A DNA stretch of 64,000 bases from Allantophomopsis cytisporea (GCA_024752435.1 CP103027.1:1488001-1552000), one strand, 5' to 3'. Shown: positions 45,970 to 58,134, counted from the first letter of the stretch. The notes: generated by a model not told the origin, from the letters alone. Numbers and translations are program-made.

Positions 45970-48617
45970 TGTGAATCTGCACGTGGTATAAAATTCCGAA
46001 CTTTTTCTCAAAGGATGAATGGAAATAAGGTAAGTTTGGCGATATCCCCATAGTCAATATAGCAAAGTCAGATGGAAGATATACACGCGATATAGTTTCT
46101 AGGCATCCACTTTGTGCACATTTCTCTTGTGATCCGATAGTAGTTAGAACAGTTATCTGACGAATCTCTCTCTTGACCTTGTGAAATCATTGGTGTTGTC
46201 CTGAGCAAGTTTATCGTGAAGCGGGATGCTCGTTTCAAAAATAGTATTGCTTTGAAATCAGAACAGTATGATGCCAAGGATTCTTCGATGGTCGATTTAT
46301 CAGCAAATTACAGCCACACAAGTTCCTGCTCAAAAATGATGGAATACAATTGACTGTGGAGTAAGATGCACGTCAAGATCTAGTACTACTCGGAGAGTAT
46401 AATGTCAGGGATTTGTTGGCCGAGGACGATGCAATGACTAGTCTTGCGACTATCAACGCATGAGATCGAGGTTTTTGTCTATCTGATGATGCACGTGAAA
46501 AACCACAAGATTTATTCCAGAACAGTAGCATGTAAGCCTACGCCGCGCAGGCTTCTGGTTGGTTTCGTTCAAGGCATTTGAGCTGAAGATAGATAACGGG
46601 ATTTAATGATGAGAACGTGAGATCGATCTGATTCGGTAAATTGATCTTAAATCGAATATAAAGAACACTTATTACTTTATTGACATATTTATTGAAATGA
46701 AGAGTCTTGGATTAATAGAGAGTTGGAGTAGAGAAGTAGCGAAAGTTGGAATAGTTTGTCATTGGTCGTTACGTTGTTACTCGGTAGTCAACGCACAATG
46801 TTGCCTAACCTTCTGAAATTAAACAATTTAGTATTACGCGCGATTGACATCTTTCGTTAAAGGCACGATTTTCAACCTACCAAGGTTATGTCAACTCCAC
46901 TTATGCGTTAAGAAATTATCTATACAAAGTAAATAGCACGGCTTTTATTCTTACATCAATTTCAATTCTATAACACTCTCTCAATGCAAACTATTTGCTT
47001 CTACTGATATAAGGATGCTGGACGCTTAGACAAGGCTCCATTCTTCATTATCTGGAAACGACGTTCTGTACGAGATCATGTGAATTTACTTTGTTATCCT
47101 GAATACGCGCATCTACCTCCCAGATTGTTCCACGGAAAGACATGTGAATAAGCGCCACCTAAGCTATGCCAACCGACTCCAGCGTCGAGGAATAAAAGTG
47201 TTTTGCATTGCCGTAGATTTAAGCTATTTTGGGGTCATCCATAGAGTCCCCGTCAATCAACCAAAGCTTCTCACGCGCATTTATCAGAATACTTCGATGT
47301 GCTAGGTCGTGATGAGTGAAGACCAAAGTGTTAGTTGTTTGAGACCTAAAGCTGTGATTTTAATACCCCTGTTGAAGTGGCTTTCTTGCTTGCCGAATAC
47401 AACTATATCCAATCCAGAACAGAACGAAGTACTTAATAGTCTCAGAATCGAATCTGGTAGGTACCTCGTAATTGAGTTCCAGCTAGAATTACCTGCATTA
47501 ATCAGTCATAAGAGATCATGCTGTTTTTGACGTTATAGTCTTGAGCAGGTTCACGAACTCACGAAGCTGGAAAGCTAACCTGATTACTGTAAACCAACCG
47601 AGTTTCGCCCAGATGTCTTCTGATGTTCAGCCCTCTATGCGATTCAGGTTGCAATATGCAGTAACTTTCAGCATAATAATTCTTTGGATATGGGGCACTC
47701 GAATATTCAGTTTGTGAGCTACCTCTATAACTGCACGTCCATCCTCAGCCTAGTTGAGCACTAAATACTTAGCTATGAGGTTTAAGGATAACAGAAAAAC
47801 ACAAGATAAAGATTCTGCGTGGGGTTGAAAGATGAAAGAATACAGGTTAGATCAGGATATTGTGGTAGCAGCTCTTTTATGAATCTTGAATTCACAGTAG
47901 ATATCACGCGCTCTCTTGAAACTAGTCAGCTTGTGGAGCAATCACTCTGATAATTACGAGACTTACTTTGACTCGTACCATAAACTGACTACATTCGCAC
48001 GGTCGTTTGCTGCAAAAAGTCTGTTCCTGATACCTAGGCTGAATCCTGCACAAATGCTATGCTAGAGATCATTTTGACCAAGGTGCAGTCAAAATTGAAG
48101 AGATTGAGAACTTCTTAAGATTAGGGTTCGGAACAAAGATTCTGATGGTGATTATGTCAAATGCAGAAGACGTAATCGTAGGTATGATAGAGTGATAGAA
48201 ATTAACCTCGGATTCGACGAGTATACATGGTCATCGACTGTATGATCTTAGATTCTGAAAGTCAAATAGCTACACTGGATTTCGTCTTCGGTACCACCAA
48301 CCTGGTTGGCGGCCCGTGCCGCCAAGAATCAGCGTTCAGGCCAAAAGCTTGTCTACGGCCCCACATGTTGGTTCCCCACCATCGATAAAGACTTATCAAC
48401 AGCAACTCAAATGTTATTGAAAAATAGTAAAAGTAAACATACGATAGTACAGTTCACTGATGGTCACTGACTTGACTACTATCACTAAGATAGGTTGATT
48501 TGTAGTGGATCATTAAAGCTCGCAATGGTGATGAAGGCGCCACTAAGAGAGCTTTTTGTGAGGATCAATATGGATAGGTTTCTTGACTTCCAAATTCATA
48601 ACTTTATTCGACTTGCA
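45970..48617. other. 2.6-kb gene-poor region
   Basis: AT-rich DNA between the MDR oxidoreductase promoter and the GFA gene's 3' end. ORF 47309-47530 (plus) has no domain. No decayed transposon or gene was recognised by eye. Confidence 0.45.
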
Positions 48618-49356
48618 TTATTCATCCACTTCTATTAACACGCATGCCAATTCTCGGACATGAGGCAGAGGCATACCCAAACTCCAAATAGGCTCTCCCT
48701 TAGGCTTCTCCTGACTAGCCGCGTGTCGGTGAGCGATGGAAAGATGATTGCCAGCAAGAGAGAATTGGGGATGTTCAGAAGGTGTGTCCGCTGGAGACGC
48801 GAGTGCTTGTCTGTCATAACCACGGCCAATCGATGGTAGTTCTCGAAGGCAGTATCTCTCAAACCTATAATTTAAAGCTCCAAAGTCTAGGCCTTGAACC
48901 ATACGTACCTATCTGGTGTGAGTGTTTGCCAAAAGGTTACAGGGAGCGTAGAGTGAATATTTACATTAACGGCAATGGTGGTGTTCTTTCGATTGTTAAT
49001 GATTCCAGGCTCTAGCCTACATAGTTCTATCAAGATGCTGTTTCCGCAAGTTTTACAGAACTTATAAATATTGCTTCCCAAAGCCAATTGGTATTCTTGC
49101 AGGTTGTCAAAGCCTAGAAATATCAGTACTGAGGATTTGGGGAAGCCAGGCCTAGGTAGTCGGTACAAACATAAAACATACCTTGGGAGATCTTGACATG
49201 TTCCCTTTCGGGATAGACGTTCATACAACCATTAGCATGGCAAACAGAACAATTGCAGTTTATGACTGGATGTTCCGCAGATCCTAGTGGATATGGGAGA
49301 CAGAAAGTGATGTGGACAGTGCCACAGTGGCAACGCGCTTCATATGAGTGCTCCAT
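48618..49356 (-). CDS. GFA-family zinc protein (glutathione-dependent formaldehyde-activating fold)
   Basis: Exons 49182-49356, 48965-49113 and 48618-48908 encode 204 aa with matching phases. The junctions restore ISQGFDNLQEYQL and AVNVRMVQGLDFGALNYR. Zinc-binding signatures are RCHCGTVHITF, NCNCSVCHANG and FCKTCGNSI, the complete Cys set of the GFA/CENP-V fold. Substrates range from S-hydroxymethylglutathione to other thiol adducts, so the activity is open. After the normal end of the domain (about residue 125) the frame continues for about 75 residues of unrelated sequence, such as PSEHPQFSLAGNHLSIAH. That is unusual, and a missed terminal intron or frameshift is possible. Confidence 0.75.
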
Positions 49357-50163
49357 ATTGATAATTTAGATGAGTAAGCAAAGAAAGAGTAAATGGTGCT
49401 TTCCAAGTTTCAAGAGTACCAAGTTAACGGTAGTGAAATCAAATCAAAGAGCATTTTATATCGGAGATTTTTTCTTCCGGTGATTGATCTAGCTATGAAA
49501 TACTGGTTCGGTATATGCGTCCCCATTGGCCGTGCAGGGAGAGCATGTTGCCGTAACGGATCCTCTACTCAAAGCTTATGATGCTAGTGGGTATATTCTT
49601 GGTTTCCGAGCACTACCACTATCAGGGTTTTCACTTTTCATTCGGTCCATGGCGCCTGGACCTTTCATATTCTAATTAGAAAATCCCCTCTTTGGATTTG
49701 TTTTGCAGTTCTTGGTTAAGTCACCTATGTCTCAGGAGAAACATATTTGTTGGCCGGCACACAGCTTACCAGCTTGCCGATCAGTTCTCGCGCGAGAGAA
49801 ATTCGCAATGCGTATGTCTCAATACATCTCTCGTGCGAGAAAATCCCGAAATCCTTGATGGTGAGTTGCATCTCTCGCGCGACTGACTTTGTTAAGACTA
49901 TTAATTCGAGAATAGTTACATGCATTTTTGTTTTGAGCCTTGTGTGCTGAAATGTTGATGTCCACTTTGAGAAATCGATCTCGCGCGATAGATTAAATAC
50001 GAACTCAAACAACGTCATTCTTGTTTTGAAGGCATACAAAGGTCTACATATTTATATTTCTAGAGTACTGTTATAGAGCATCAGTAGAAAACATCGTTCT
50101 CTATTATATTAAGCTGAACTCACCTCCTACTATATATCCATTTGAACATCAAGACTTCTGAAA
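49357..50163. promoter_or_regulatory. promoter of the hydroxy-acid oxidase with four CGCG palindromes
   Basis: 0.8 kb between the divergent GFA (-) and oxidase (+) genes. Four copies of TCTCGCGCGA-type sites occur at 49786-49797 (perfect palindrome TCTCGCGCGAGA), 49829-49840 (TCTCGTGCGAGA), 49873-49882 and 49979-49988. Start-to-start spacings are 43, 44 and 106 nt. The sites lie about 175-380 nt upstream of the oxidase ATG, as expected for a dimeric transcription-factor target. Confidence 0.6.
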
Positions 50164-51544
50164 ATGTCTGCTCCAATCAACCCAAACCAAAGCATCCGAA
50201 GCACTCCCCAATGGTCCCTCTACCAACGAGAGAACTTTTGGAGTACCAATGAGGGGAAAAATCCTTCGTTCAACACTGGTAAGTAACTATTATGATCTGT
50301 GTGCCTATAATCAACCCTAATGGTTAAAATAGATCCTGCGGAACTCGAGAAGCTTGCAAAGGAGAAACTGTCTCAAGGAGGGTGGTACTACTCCTCCTGC
50401 AATGCAGGAAATTCGTGGACACATTTAGCCAATCGACAATCCTTCTATCGTCACCGCATCATTCCTCGAATGCTTGTAGACACGAATACCAGAGATACAG
50501 CTGTGTCAATCTTCGGGCATCGAGTCTCTGCCCCGATCGGTTTTGCGCCTATCGGAATCAACAGAATTTATCACCCAACAGGTGAACTCTCTGTTGCGAA
50601 GGTGGCTAAGGAGCTCAATCTCCTCTATACACTTTCATCTGCTGGGAGCTACTCGATCGAAGACGTTGCTAAGGCAAATGGAGATTCTCCTCGCTTCTTC
50701 CAACTCTATCAGAGCCATGACGATGAACTCTGTATTTCAATGTTGGAGAGAGCTTTCAAGAACGGATACGATGTCTGTATGTTAACCACAGATACATGGC
50801 AGCTGGCTTGGAGACACAACGATGTCGCAAATGCCAATTACGCTTTCTACCATGAACATGGAGCTGGTGACATTGGTCTCAAGGATCCTGTCTTCCAGAA
50901 GCGTCTTCAAGAGGCCGGCATTGACCCAGACAAGAATCCAAAGGAGGCCGGTGCAAAGTGGATTGATGAGAATATCTGGCACGGAAGAGCACACTCGTGG
51001 GAGAAACTGCCATGGTTGATTGAACAATGGAAACGAATCTCAAACGGACGTCCATTCTGCTTGAAAGGTATCCAGAGTGTTGCCGATGCTAAGAAGGCCG
51101 TCGCGATGGGCGTGGATGGTATTGTAGTTTCCAATCACGCTGGCAGACAAGTCGATGGTGCTATTGCTAGCTTAGATGCGCTCGAGATGATAGTTGACGC
51201 TGTTGGTGACAAGACCTATGTAAGTTCCACCATTACCGTATAGCTCACTGTCGAAAGTTACTAACATATTTAAGATCATGTACGACACTGGAATTCGTGG
51301 CGCATCTGATGTATTTAAAGCTCTGGCTATCGGTGCCAAATTTGTTTTCATTGGTCGTTTATGGGTTTGGGCTCTTGGTATTGGAGGACAAGATGGTGTT
51401 AGACATGTTGTAAAGGGACTCCTGGCCGAGTTTGACATTCTCATGAACGTGGCAGGCTTCCAGAGCGTGGCAGACATTGATCGAGATGCATTGCAGTCAC
51501 TGCCTAACACCTCCAGTCTGATCGCTGAGCACTCGGGAATCTAA
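50164..51544 (+). CDS. FMN-dependent 2-hydroxy-acid oxidase/dehydrogenase
   Basis: Exons 50164-50278, 50333-51219 and 51275-51544 encode 423 aa with matching phases. The start MSAPINPNQSIRSTPQWSLY suits the lactate 2-monooxygenase-like branch. The barrel includes FGHRVSAPIGFAPIGINRIY, LLYTLSSAGSYSIEDVA, FFQLYQSHDDELCISML, MLTTDTWQLAWRHNDVANAN and the Lys in FCLKGIQSVADAKKAV. Catalytic His and Arg sit in VVSNHAGRQVDGAIASLDAL, and the FMN-phosphate loop in YDTGIRGASDVFKALAIGAK, then FIGRLW. Such enzymes oxidise lactate or related 2-hydroxy acids to 2-oxo acids using FMN. The usual HGGR is HAGR here. The next gene, a Zn2Cys6 regulator on the same strand, may control it. Confidence 0.9.
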
Positions 51545-52048
51545 GTGTGTTGAGTTATATACACAGTATGGTGAGCTAGCAGAGAATTGAAAGTTAAAAT
51601 GCACTACATGTTTTATGCCCTCAGCTTTCCTCTTTAAGTCGTCCATTTATTGCTGGGCAACATAGACCTTGAACTGAGACTGCCGCAATCATCGTCAATT
51701 GATGAAGGCTGATATTTGCAAAGTGAATTTGTCCCTATTTTTTTGCTTTTTTCTCTTTTTTCTCTTTTTTCTCTTTTTTTGCCCCCCACGATTTTGTAGA
51801 TATCACGCACGCCTTGTCCTATTCTACGACTTTTAACCTTGGCTAAGTGCCACCAGCAAGCCGGTCGGTCATCGGTCATTAATGCCGGGGTGTGCTTTAG
51901 CCCCGCCATTACCTCACTAGCGCTGTAAGCTCGTCACTAATGGGAAGTCCCGTCAGCCCTATTTTTATAAGTACTGTATCTCTACCTTGAATAGCCTACC
52001 GATTCTTATCGACAATCATCGCCCCAGTTTGGTTCCTCAGATCACAAC
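51545..52048. other. promoter region of the Zn2Cys6 regulator
   Basis: 0.5 kb with a pyrimidine-rich tract (51746-51780). A GCCGGTCGGTCATCGGTCAT stretch with repeated CGGTCA lies at 51859-51880. CGG-containing half-sites are typical of Zn2Cys6 proteins, so autoregulation is possible. Confidence 0.4.
51746..51780. repeat. CTTTTTTCT tandem polypyrimidine tract, about 4 units
   Basis: The unit CTTTTTTCT repeats almost perfectly about four times. Pyrimidine tracts are common in fungal promoters and may exclude nucleosomes. Confidence 0.85.
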
Positions 52049-54779
52049 ATGCAAAAGCGCGTTCTCGAAGACGACCACCCCCCCGGTGGGAAAGGACAGA
52101 GTAAACGTGTCACTCGTAATCGAATTAGTCACAGTTGCCGAAGCTGCCGCTCAAAGCGAGTTCATTGTAATAGAGTGAGTAATTCTCAAGTCATAAGCTA
52201 AGAAATATAATTAACGTTGTCAGCTTCGCCCATCGTGCAAACATTGTCTCCTTGCAGGCTTTGAATGCATATATGATGATGCGGATCCGGAAGCTCAGTC
52301 GAAAAGAAGAAGGCTGAATGCTGAATTAGACAGCCCCGTTCGCACTTCCACAAGAACATCTCCGGCCGATGGTACTACATCCAACAATCAACTACTTCAG
52401 AAACCTCAAGAAACACCAACTGTTAAAGATCGATTGCCAGAGGCCAAACATGGCGACAGCGTACGTGCCGAAGAATATCAAGCAAAGGTTGGGTATCTTA
52501 GCATACGAAATGGGGGACAATCAAGATATGCTAGCTCCACGTTTTGGGCTTATGTCTGTGATAATGTAAGTAACTGTTCAATAACTTGTTATGATACAAT
52601 TGTTGTTAACTGTACTAGGAGGAAGAACTTGGCGATTTTCTTCATGACCAGGACTGTTACGATTCACGCGATATTTCTTTTCAAGGGGAGCTTAGTGAGA
52701 TTTCAGGAGCATCCCCAACAGCTCAACCTTCCACAGGTCAATCGCATATCTCTACGAACTCAGGATCGAGTGTTCCGCGAAATGGTGTTCTAGGGTTCGA
52801 GGCAGCCACTGGCAAGATTGCATCATCAGAAACTGACAGCAACTCACATAAGGCAGTCGGTAAAGGCAGCGAAGTTTCTCCATTATCCAGTATTCTATTT
52901 GATATTCCCACCAGGGCTTTGTGTGATGAGTATTATCAGAGCTATATTGATAGTATCCATCCCATTATTCCGCTACTACATCTACCAACGTTCCAACAAC
53001 AGTATCTCTCATTTTGGGAGTGGCGAACTTCTATCAGCAAGACTACACTTCATGGTAGTATTATAGCAACCTGCCCAAGCTTCTTGCCACTTCTATTAGC
53101 AGTTCTTTTTGCTGGCTCAGTGACTAGAGCCTCTCGCAGTCAAGATAGCCATGCAGCAGCCGAAGAATCTGCCAAACTTTATAGATCCATCCTCCGTGCG
53201 CAATCACTCGTAGCTTTCCCACAAAAGCCAACACTGTACTCACTGATCGCCTTCCTGATATCTCATAACCTCACGATCAAAGAAGAAGAGCCCTTACTTG
53301 CATGCTCTTACATCAGCACAGCGATCAGGATTGCTCAGATTATGGGCCTTCACAGAGATGGCAGTCTTTTCCAACTCAAACCCATTGAAGCCGAGACAAG
53401 ACGGCGGGTCTGGTGGCACATCATTCATACAGATGTGATGACTGCAACTATGGCAGCACTCCCTCCATTGATGGTTAGTGATCGACTTTATGACACCAAG
53501 ATGATTAGTGAGTTGAGAGATGATCATATTACCAATGATTCCGAGGTATCAACGTCAGAGGAAATCCACGTTGAGCGAAGCATACAGGCAATCGATGATA
53601 AGGTCGACCCTCGACTTGTGCTTTCTATTGGTAGATACAATATTACCACCATTATGAGGCAAATACTTCGCCGACAATCCGATATTGAGCCCTTCTCACT
53701 TTCTCACTGTTTAGAATTGAAGAAGTCTGTGGATGATCTGGATCTAGAGACCCAGGCTCGTATCCAGCGTCTACGATCATTACATAATCGCAGCAATAAA
53801 CTATCCAACGAATCTCGTTCTCCCAATTGTGCCTGGGAAGAGTCATCGGGTGACAGTGGTGCTCGTCTTTATCTTAGGAGCCATGAAGATGGATTTATCG
53901 AGTGGGCAATTGAACTATTGAATCTCGTGATAGACAAGACCTATTGTCTTCTGTACCAACCTTTTGCAAAGGATCGCAAGAGCCAAGTATGGTTACAGGT
54001 CCGCAGCGAGTAAGTTTCATGTCCCAAGACTGTTAGAAATTGTAGCAGCTCACATCATTAGCTCTATAAAACACTCACAATCATTCATACGCACCTTCAT
54101 CTCCATGACAACATCACCGCTCTACGCGCGTTTCCGTTGGTTGTATCCGGGTCTTTACCAACCCCTCCATGTCACCGCTCTATTATTGGTGGATCTACGC
54201 TCCAACCCCACTGCTCCTGAAGCACCCGACTCCCTAGCACTAATCGATCGTTTATTCTCTATAATGACCGACAATGGAGTGGAGAACTCAGATGACGGGT
54301 TCTTGAAAGCAAGACAACTTTCTCCTGCAGGTAGAGAAGCGTGGATACTGCTCCGGAAGCTCCGATATAAGACCTGGGAAGCACTTGGGCTTGATCCAGG
54401 AATGATTTGGTCTTGTGCCCAGGATGCTCCCGAGGTTCAGGAGGTAGAGTTGCCACACACTACATCTACCAGAAATCCAGACTATAGTTCAGGGCCACAA
54501 GGTGATATGTCCTCGAACATGGACAATATCGGATGGCCATACATAAACAATGTGATTCCAATGAGAGATTCAACTACGGATGAGCCACTTGTCTTCCCAG
54601 AGTGGGAGCAAATGGCCCCGAGTTCTTTCCAATGGGGGAATGGTACAAATATCATGAGTGGTTTCACACAACAGGAACCATATGGTACGTCGTTATTTGG
54701 GGATATCTTTCCTTACAATTCCAGCTATTTTGGATGGCAACCTATGACTGAGAATGGCTCTTATAACTCTACATTCTAG
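52049..54779 (+). CDS. Zn2Cys6 fungal-specific transcription factor
   Basis: Exons 52049-52174, 52224-52565, 52619-54009 and 54062-54779 encode 858 aa; all phases match. The binuclear cluster SCRSCRSKRVHCNRLRPSC, continuing KHCLLAGFEC, has spacing C-x2-C-x6-C-x6-C-x2-C-x6-C and is split by intron 1. The middle homology region (about residues 255-560) carries CDEYYQSYIDSIHPIIPLLH and ARIAQIMGLHRDG-like AIRIAQIMGLHRDGSLFQL, then EAETRRRVWWHIIHTDV, classic for fungal_trans proteins. The C-terminus is Ser/Asn/Trp-rich and may be activating. It is adjacent to and co-oriented with the hydroxy-acid oxidase, a common arrangement for a pathway regulator. The target is inferred only. Confidence 0.92.
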
Positions 54780-55194
54780 TAGCAATAATACCCAAGTCAT
54801 GATGACCTGAATGAGAGTACTATTACTGAACCAAATGTTATTTGGAGTGCCCTCGTCTAAGCCGTACCGAAAGCGAAGAGTAGTACAGTCCAGTTAGCTA
54901 CTCTTCTGCCCCCATATCTTCGTACGTTATTCTTACAATGGCGTCATCAGAACAGCGCTGAAAGCGAGTAGCGCCCGAAAGTATCCTAAGAGCCGCAACA
55001 CTGTAGAATAATCGAATGACTGAACGAATAGAACACTTAAAGAATGCTTTGCTTTGCTTATACTAGAGTGGCGCACGAAGATATAGCCGTGGGGAGGGGC
55101 ATTAAGACATTAAGAGTGCTACAGCTCTGTGCTCACATAGCAAAGAGTACCCGAATCGGTCTATATAAACCAGAACAACCTGAGATCTAAAATG

Positions 55195-55283
55195 TCTCCT
55201 TGGCCTAGTGGAATAGGTCGGGTGTTGCAAATTCGTGAATTTCTTGAAATCGCGGAGTCCAGGGTTCGACTCTCCTTGGTCAT
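55195..55283 (+). ncRNA. tRNA-like sequence with Pol III A and B boxes, probably degenerate
   Basis: An A-box match, TGGCCTAGTGGA (55200-55211), precedes a B-box match, GGTTCGACTCT (55263-55273, 10 of 11 consensus positions). The spacing of about 63 nt suits a tRNA with a short intron. However, an acceptor stem does not form (GTCTCCT versus TGGTCAT) and the T stem has two mismatches, so it is not called as a functional tRNA. An AAATTC-GT-GAATTT hairpin lies between the boxes. It may be a tRNA pseudogene or a tRNA-derived retroelement fragment. Confidence 0.4.
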
Positions 55284-55322
55284 ATAGCTGGGTTTGATAT
55301 ATTCGCCTGTCTAGGCCAAGGA
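55197..55322. repeat. 12-bp perfect inverted repeat around the tRNA-like element
   Basis: TCCTTGGCCTAG at 55197-55208 is the exact reverse complement of CTAGGCCAAGGA at 55311-55322. The arms are separated by 102 nt and the first overlaps the A box. A transcript could form a long-range stem. Confidence 0.8.
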
Positions 55323-56730
55323 CTACTGTAAATCAGTAAAATCCCTTCATGGGGGTTTCTGGTACAATTGGTGAGATTTGCCCCGGCTGTATTCTTTTTG
55401 TCATTTTCTCTGTGTGTTGTTGTTGTTTATGTTTTCCTTTTTGCTACCGACATTGTTGATATATGTGGTCAATATATAGACCTCACTTTGTTGCGAGTAT
55501 GTGAAAGTGAGAATATATCACTTTTACTGATTACCGGATTAGGGAGCACCGCACCAGTACGTAGTTAGATATCTGCAGAGAATATTCCTGCTCCTTTTCT
55601 CCTTCAATAAACTTAGTACCCGAGTATGCTGCACGCGCAATATCGTCACAGAGATTCACAAGAGCAGTGGAAACATACTTACAAGTCTACGTTGATATAT
55701 ATCGTGACCACTCTCTTCTCGACACATTCAATCTTGCGAACTTTATATCTTCTATAAAGCACTCTTAGGGAGCACGAAGTGTACTCTTTTACCTGCCAAA
55801 ACCAATTGCATAGCACAGCAGAAACAATCAGCATCAAATTTGCCTCTTTACTTCTCAACTATGTGTAGATAGAGGCTTTTGTATGTTATCGTACGATTGA
55901 TATCATTGTGCAAGGCTGGATTCACAATCGACCACCAAAGACGGCACGGGTGATATCCCACTTAAGATATGCCCCGAGCCGATCAATATATATATGACTG
56001 CGCCGAGATAAACGCGTGAAAGCACATCAAAGCTCTCCGCTATAGGAATATCAGGTACGGAGGAGTGTTTTCAATAAGAAGCGACTTCCTAGATGTGATA
56101 TTTACATAGCCTACATCATTCGGATGTAACCTCCGAGTTTTATGCGTAAACGTAGCTCAGCCTTCAGAATTGAGCGGCTGTGCTTGACTTACTTGTACAT
56201 ATGTATGTGCACGGATCTTGAGAATCCACTTACATGCATTTGAAACACCAACATTGTAAAACAGCGATGTAAGCACGTAAATGGCGTCCTTGAAAACATA
56301 GCAAGCTTGTATCTCTGAGGAGGCTGTAAAAGCGACATGCAAGGTACTGGTTGGAAGTCAAGGCATACTATTCAGGAGATCTACGATACATAATTTGTCT
56401 CCGATCTTCCAGGCGCCTAATCGAACACGGGTTGCCTGTCATTGAGTTCAGTGATCTTATCTCATTGACAGAAAAAGTTAATTATGGTATCATTTGTTCG
56501 CCTAGCCTCTTCACATATCTATCCCACTTCTCGATGGAACATCGGAGCTAGGTGGCTGTCAGAATAATACTGAAAAGCCCCTAAATACATGGGGATTGGT
56601 TTGATAAGGACGTCTCCAACCCAAGTTCTACCAAAGTCTATTCGTCCTCTACTAATAAATAGCGGTTACTCGTCACAATGTGTTGTTGCAGCACATCATA
56701 TTTGTCTACACACGAAAGATTTTAACCACG

Positions 56731-57724
56731 ATGGGTTTAAGGTATTCATTCCTCTTCTACGATTCCTAGCTCTTAAGTTTGAAGGCGCTGTGGCTTCCGG
56801 AGGTATAGTCAACTGATTCTCTATTCTAGTTCTACAGAGAGCACAACGGGTCGGATAATTGCGGGATCAGGTGATACTCAGAAGACATTCAATGTTCGAA
56901 AGGAAACTCTTGAAAGATCACCCATCATCAAAGAATGGATAAGGGACCCAAGTTCTATGCCTGAATCACTACGATGGAATCAAGCGCTCTATCTCCGGAA
57001 CTGTGAGCCCGATGTCGTCAGTTTGGTTATTCGCTATCTTGAAAGACACGAGTCATCTTGGACAGAATTTGATATTGATGATGAATCCTATCATGGTGCT
57101 GTTCGAGTCTGCGACCCCGTCTTCTATGTTCGAGTCTATAAATTGGCAGGAAGCCTTGCGTATGTAGTCATCTAGTAATGTCCATTTCTAATTGTTCGTA
57201 TTGGTCCTTACTATGTTACTGACACTATCATGGATGGATTTAGACTTGACCAACTCTGTACAAATGCTCTCTATAAGATACAGGAGCACAAATACAGCAC
57301 AGATGCATTCATTAGAACTATCTCGGCGGCTGAAGCAGCACAGCTGCTGGACGGACGAAACTTTTGTGATTGGATAATCAGACATGTGACACAAAATGCA
57401 GAGACACTCAGAGAGTCGAAACTCTTCAGAAGCACTATTGAGGAGGGTGGTGAGAAGTCATGGTTAATCTGTTCGGCTCTGATGTCGGCATTGAGTCATT
57501 CTCAGATACCTTATACGACGGCAAAAAAAGAAAGTTCGGGAGAAACGACTTTCAATCCTCTGATGACTCCCCCTTCCTCATCAGACAAGCGGAAAGCAAG
57601 AACACATCCACATCATTCTCCGTCACCCCTCGGACCGAGATCTGGCTTGTCTGGAGCGGGAGTGAAGAAAAGAAAGATTAAGAGGGAAAGCCTTAACGCA
57701 TATGTCGAAGATGAACTAGAGTGA
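56731..57724 (+). CDS. BTB/POZ-domain protein
   Basis: Exons 56842-57159 and 57244-57724 are well supported (GTATGT donor, CTGAC branch, TTTAG acceptor, phase 2). The first exon is proposed as 11 nt, 56731-56741, giving MGLSTTGRIIAGSGDTQKTF; this is less certain. Total 269 aa. Residues about 1-125 resemble a fungal BTB fold: KTFNVRKETLERSPIIKEWI, CEPDVVSLVIRYLE and YKLAGSLALDQLCTNALYKI. A helical BACK-like stretch follows. The C-terminus is Ser/Pro/Lys-rich with the possible nuclear signal KKRKIKRE. BTB proteins often bridge Cul3 ligases or repressor complexes. The partner is unknown. Confidence 0.65.
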
Positions 57725-58134
57725 TGGTTGTGAAAAGGAAATTTTTAGGTAGGAATGGGGATGCACTTGTTCATAGACGACGATCTGTGATAGCTATGAG
57801 TTCTCAACTTGGCATTCACCTCGGCCCTATTATCATATACGACAGCTTCAAGAAACAAGAAAATATATCAATTTCATATATAGGCGTGACTTCAGAATAT
57901 ACGAAGATAATCATTTGTTGTAGCGGGTTCCAAATTTTCTCTAGGTTCAACGAACAACATATAATGGGAACTGCCTGCCTGGGTGAGACGCTGCATATTG
58001 CAGAAAAAGCTTAGCAATATGCAATTCAAATCCAACACCTATCGGCACCAACCATGTGGCGTTTTCATGATCCAATACGATTTTCGTTCTAAGATTCATT
58101 TGCTGCCTCACTTTATTACACGCCAGTAATTACT
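57725..58134. other. convergent 3' region
   Basis: 410 nt between the BTB gene (+) and the sedolisin gene (-). The plus ORF 57721-58014 starts inside the BTB stop region and has no domain. Confidence 0.5.

Larger units (their letters stand above)
54780..56730. other. 1.95-kb intergenic region with a tRNA-like element
   Basis: AT-rich DNA between the Zn2Cys6 gene and the BTB gene. Apart from the tRNA-like element and its flanking inverted repeat near 55.2 kb, no gene was recognised. ORFs at 55368-55568 and 56351-56551 lack domains. Confidence 0.5.
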
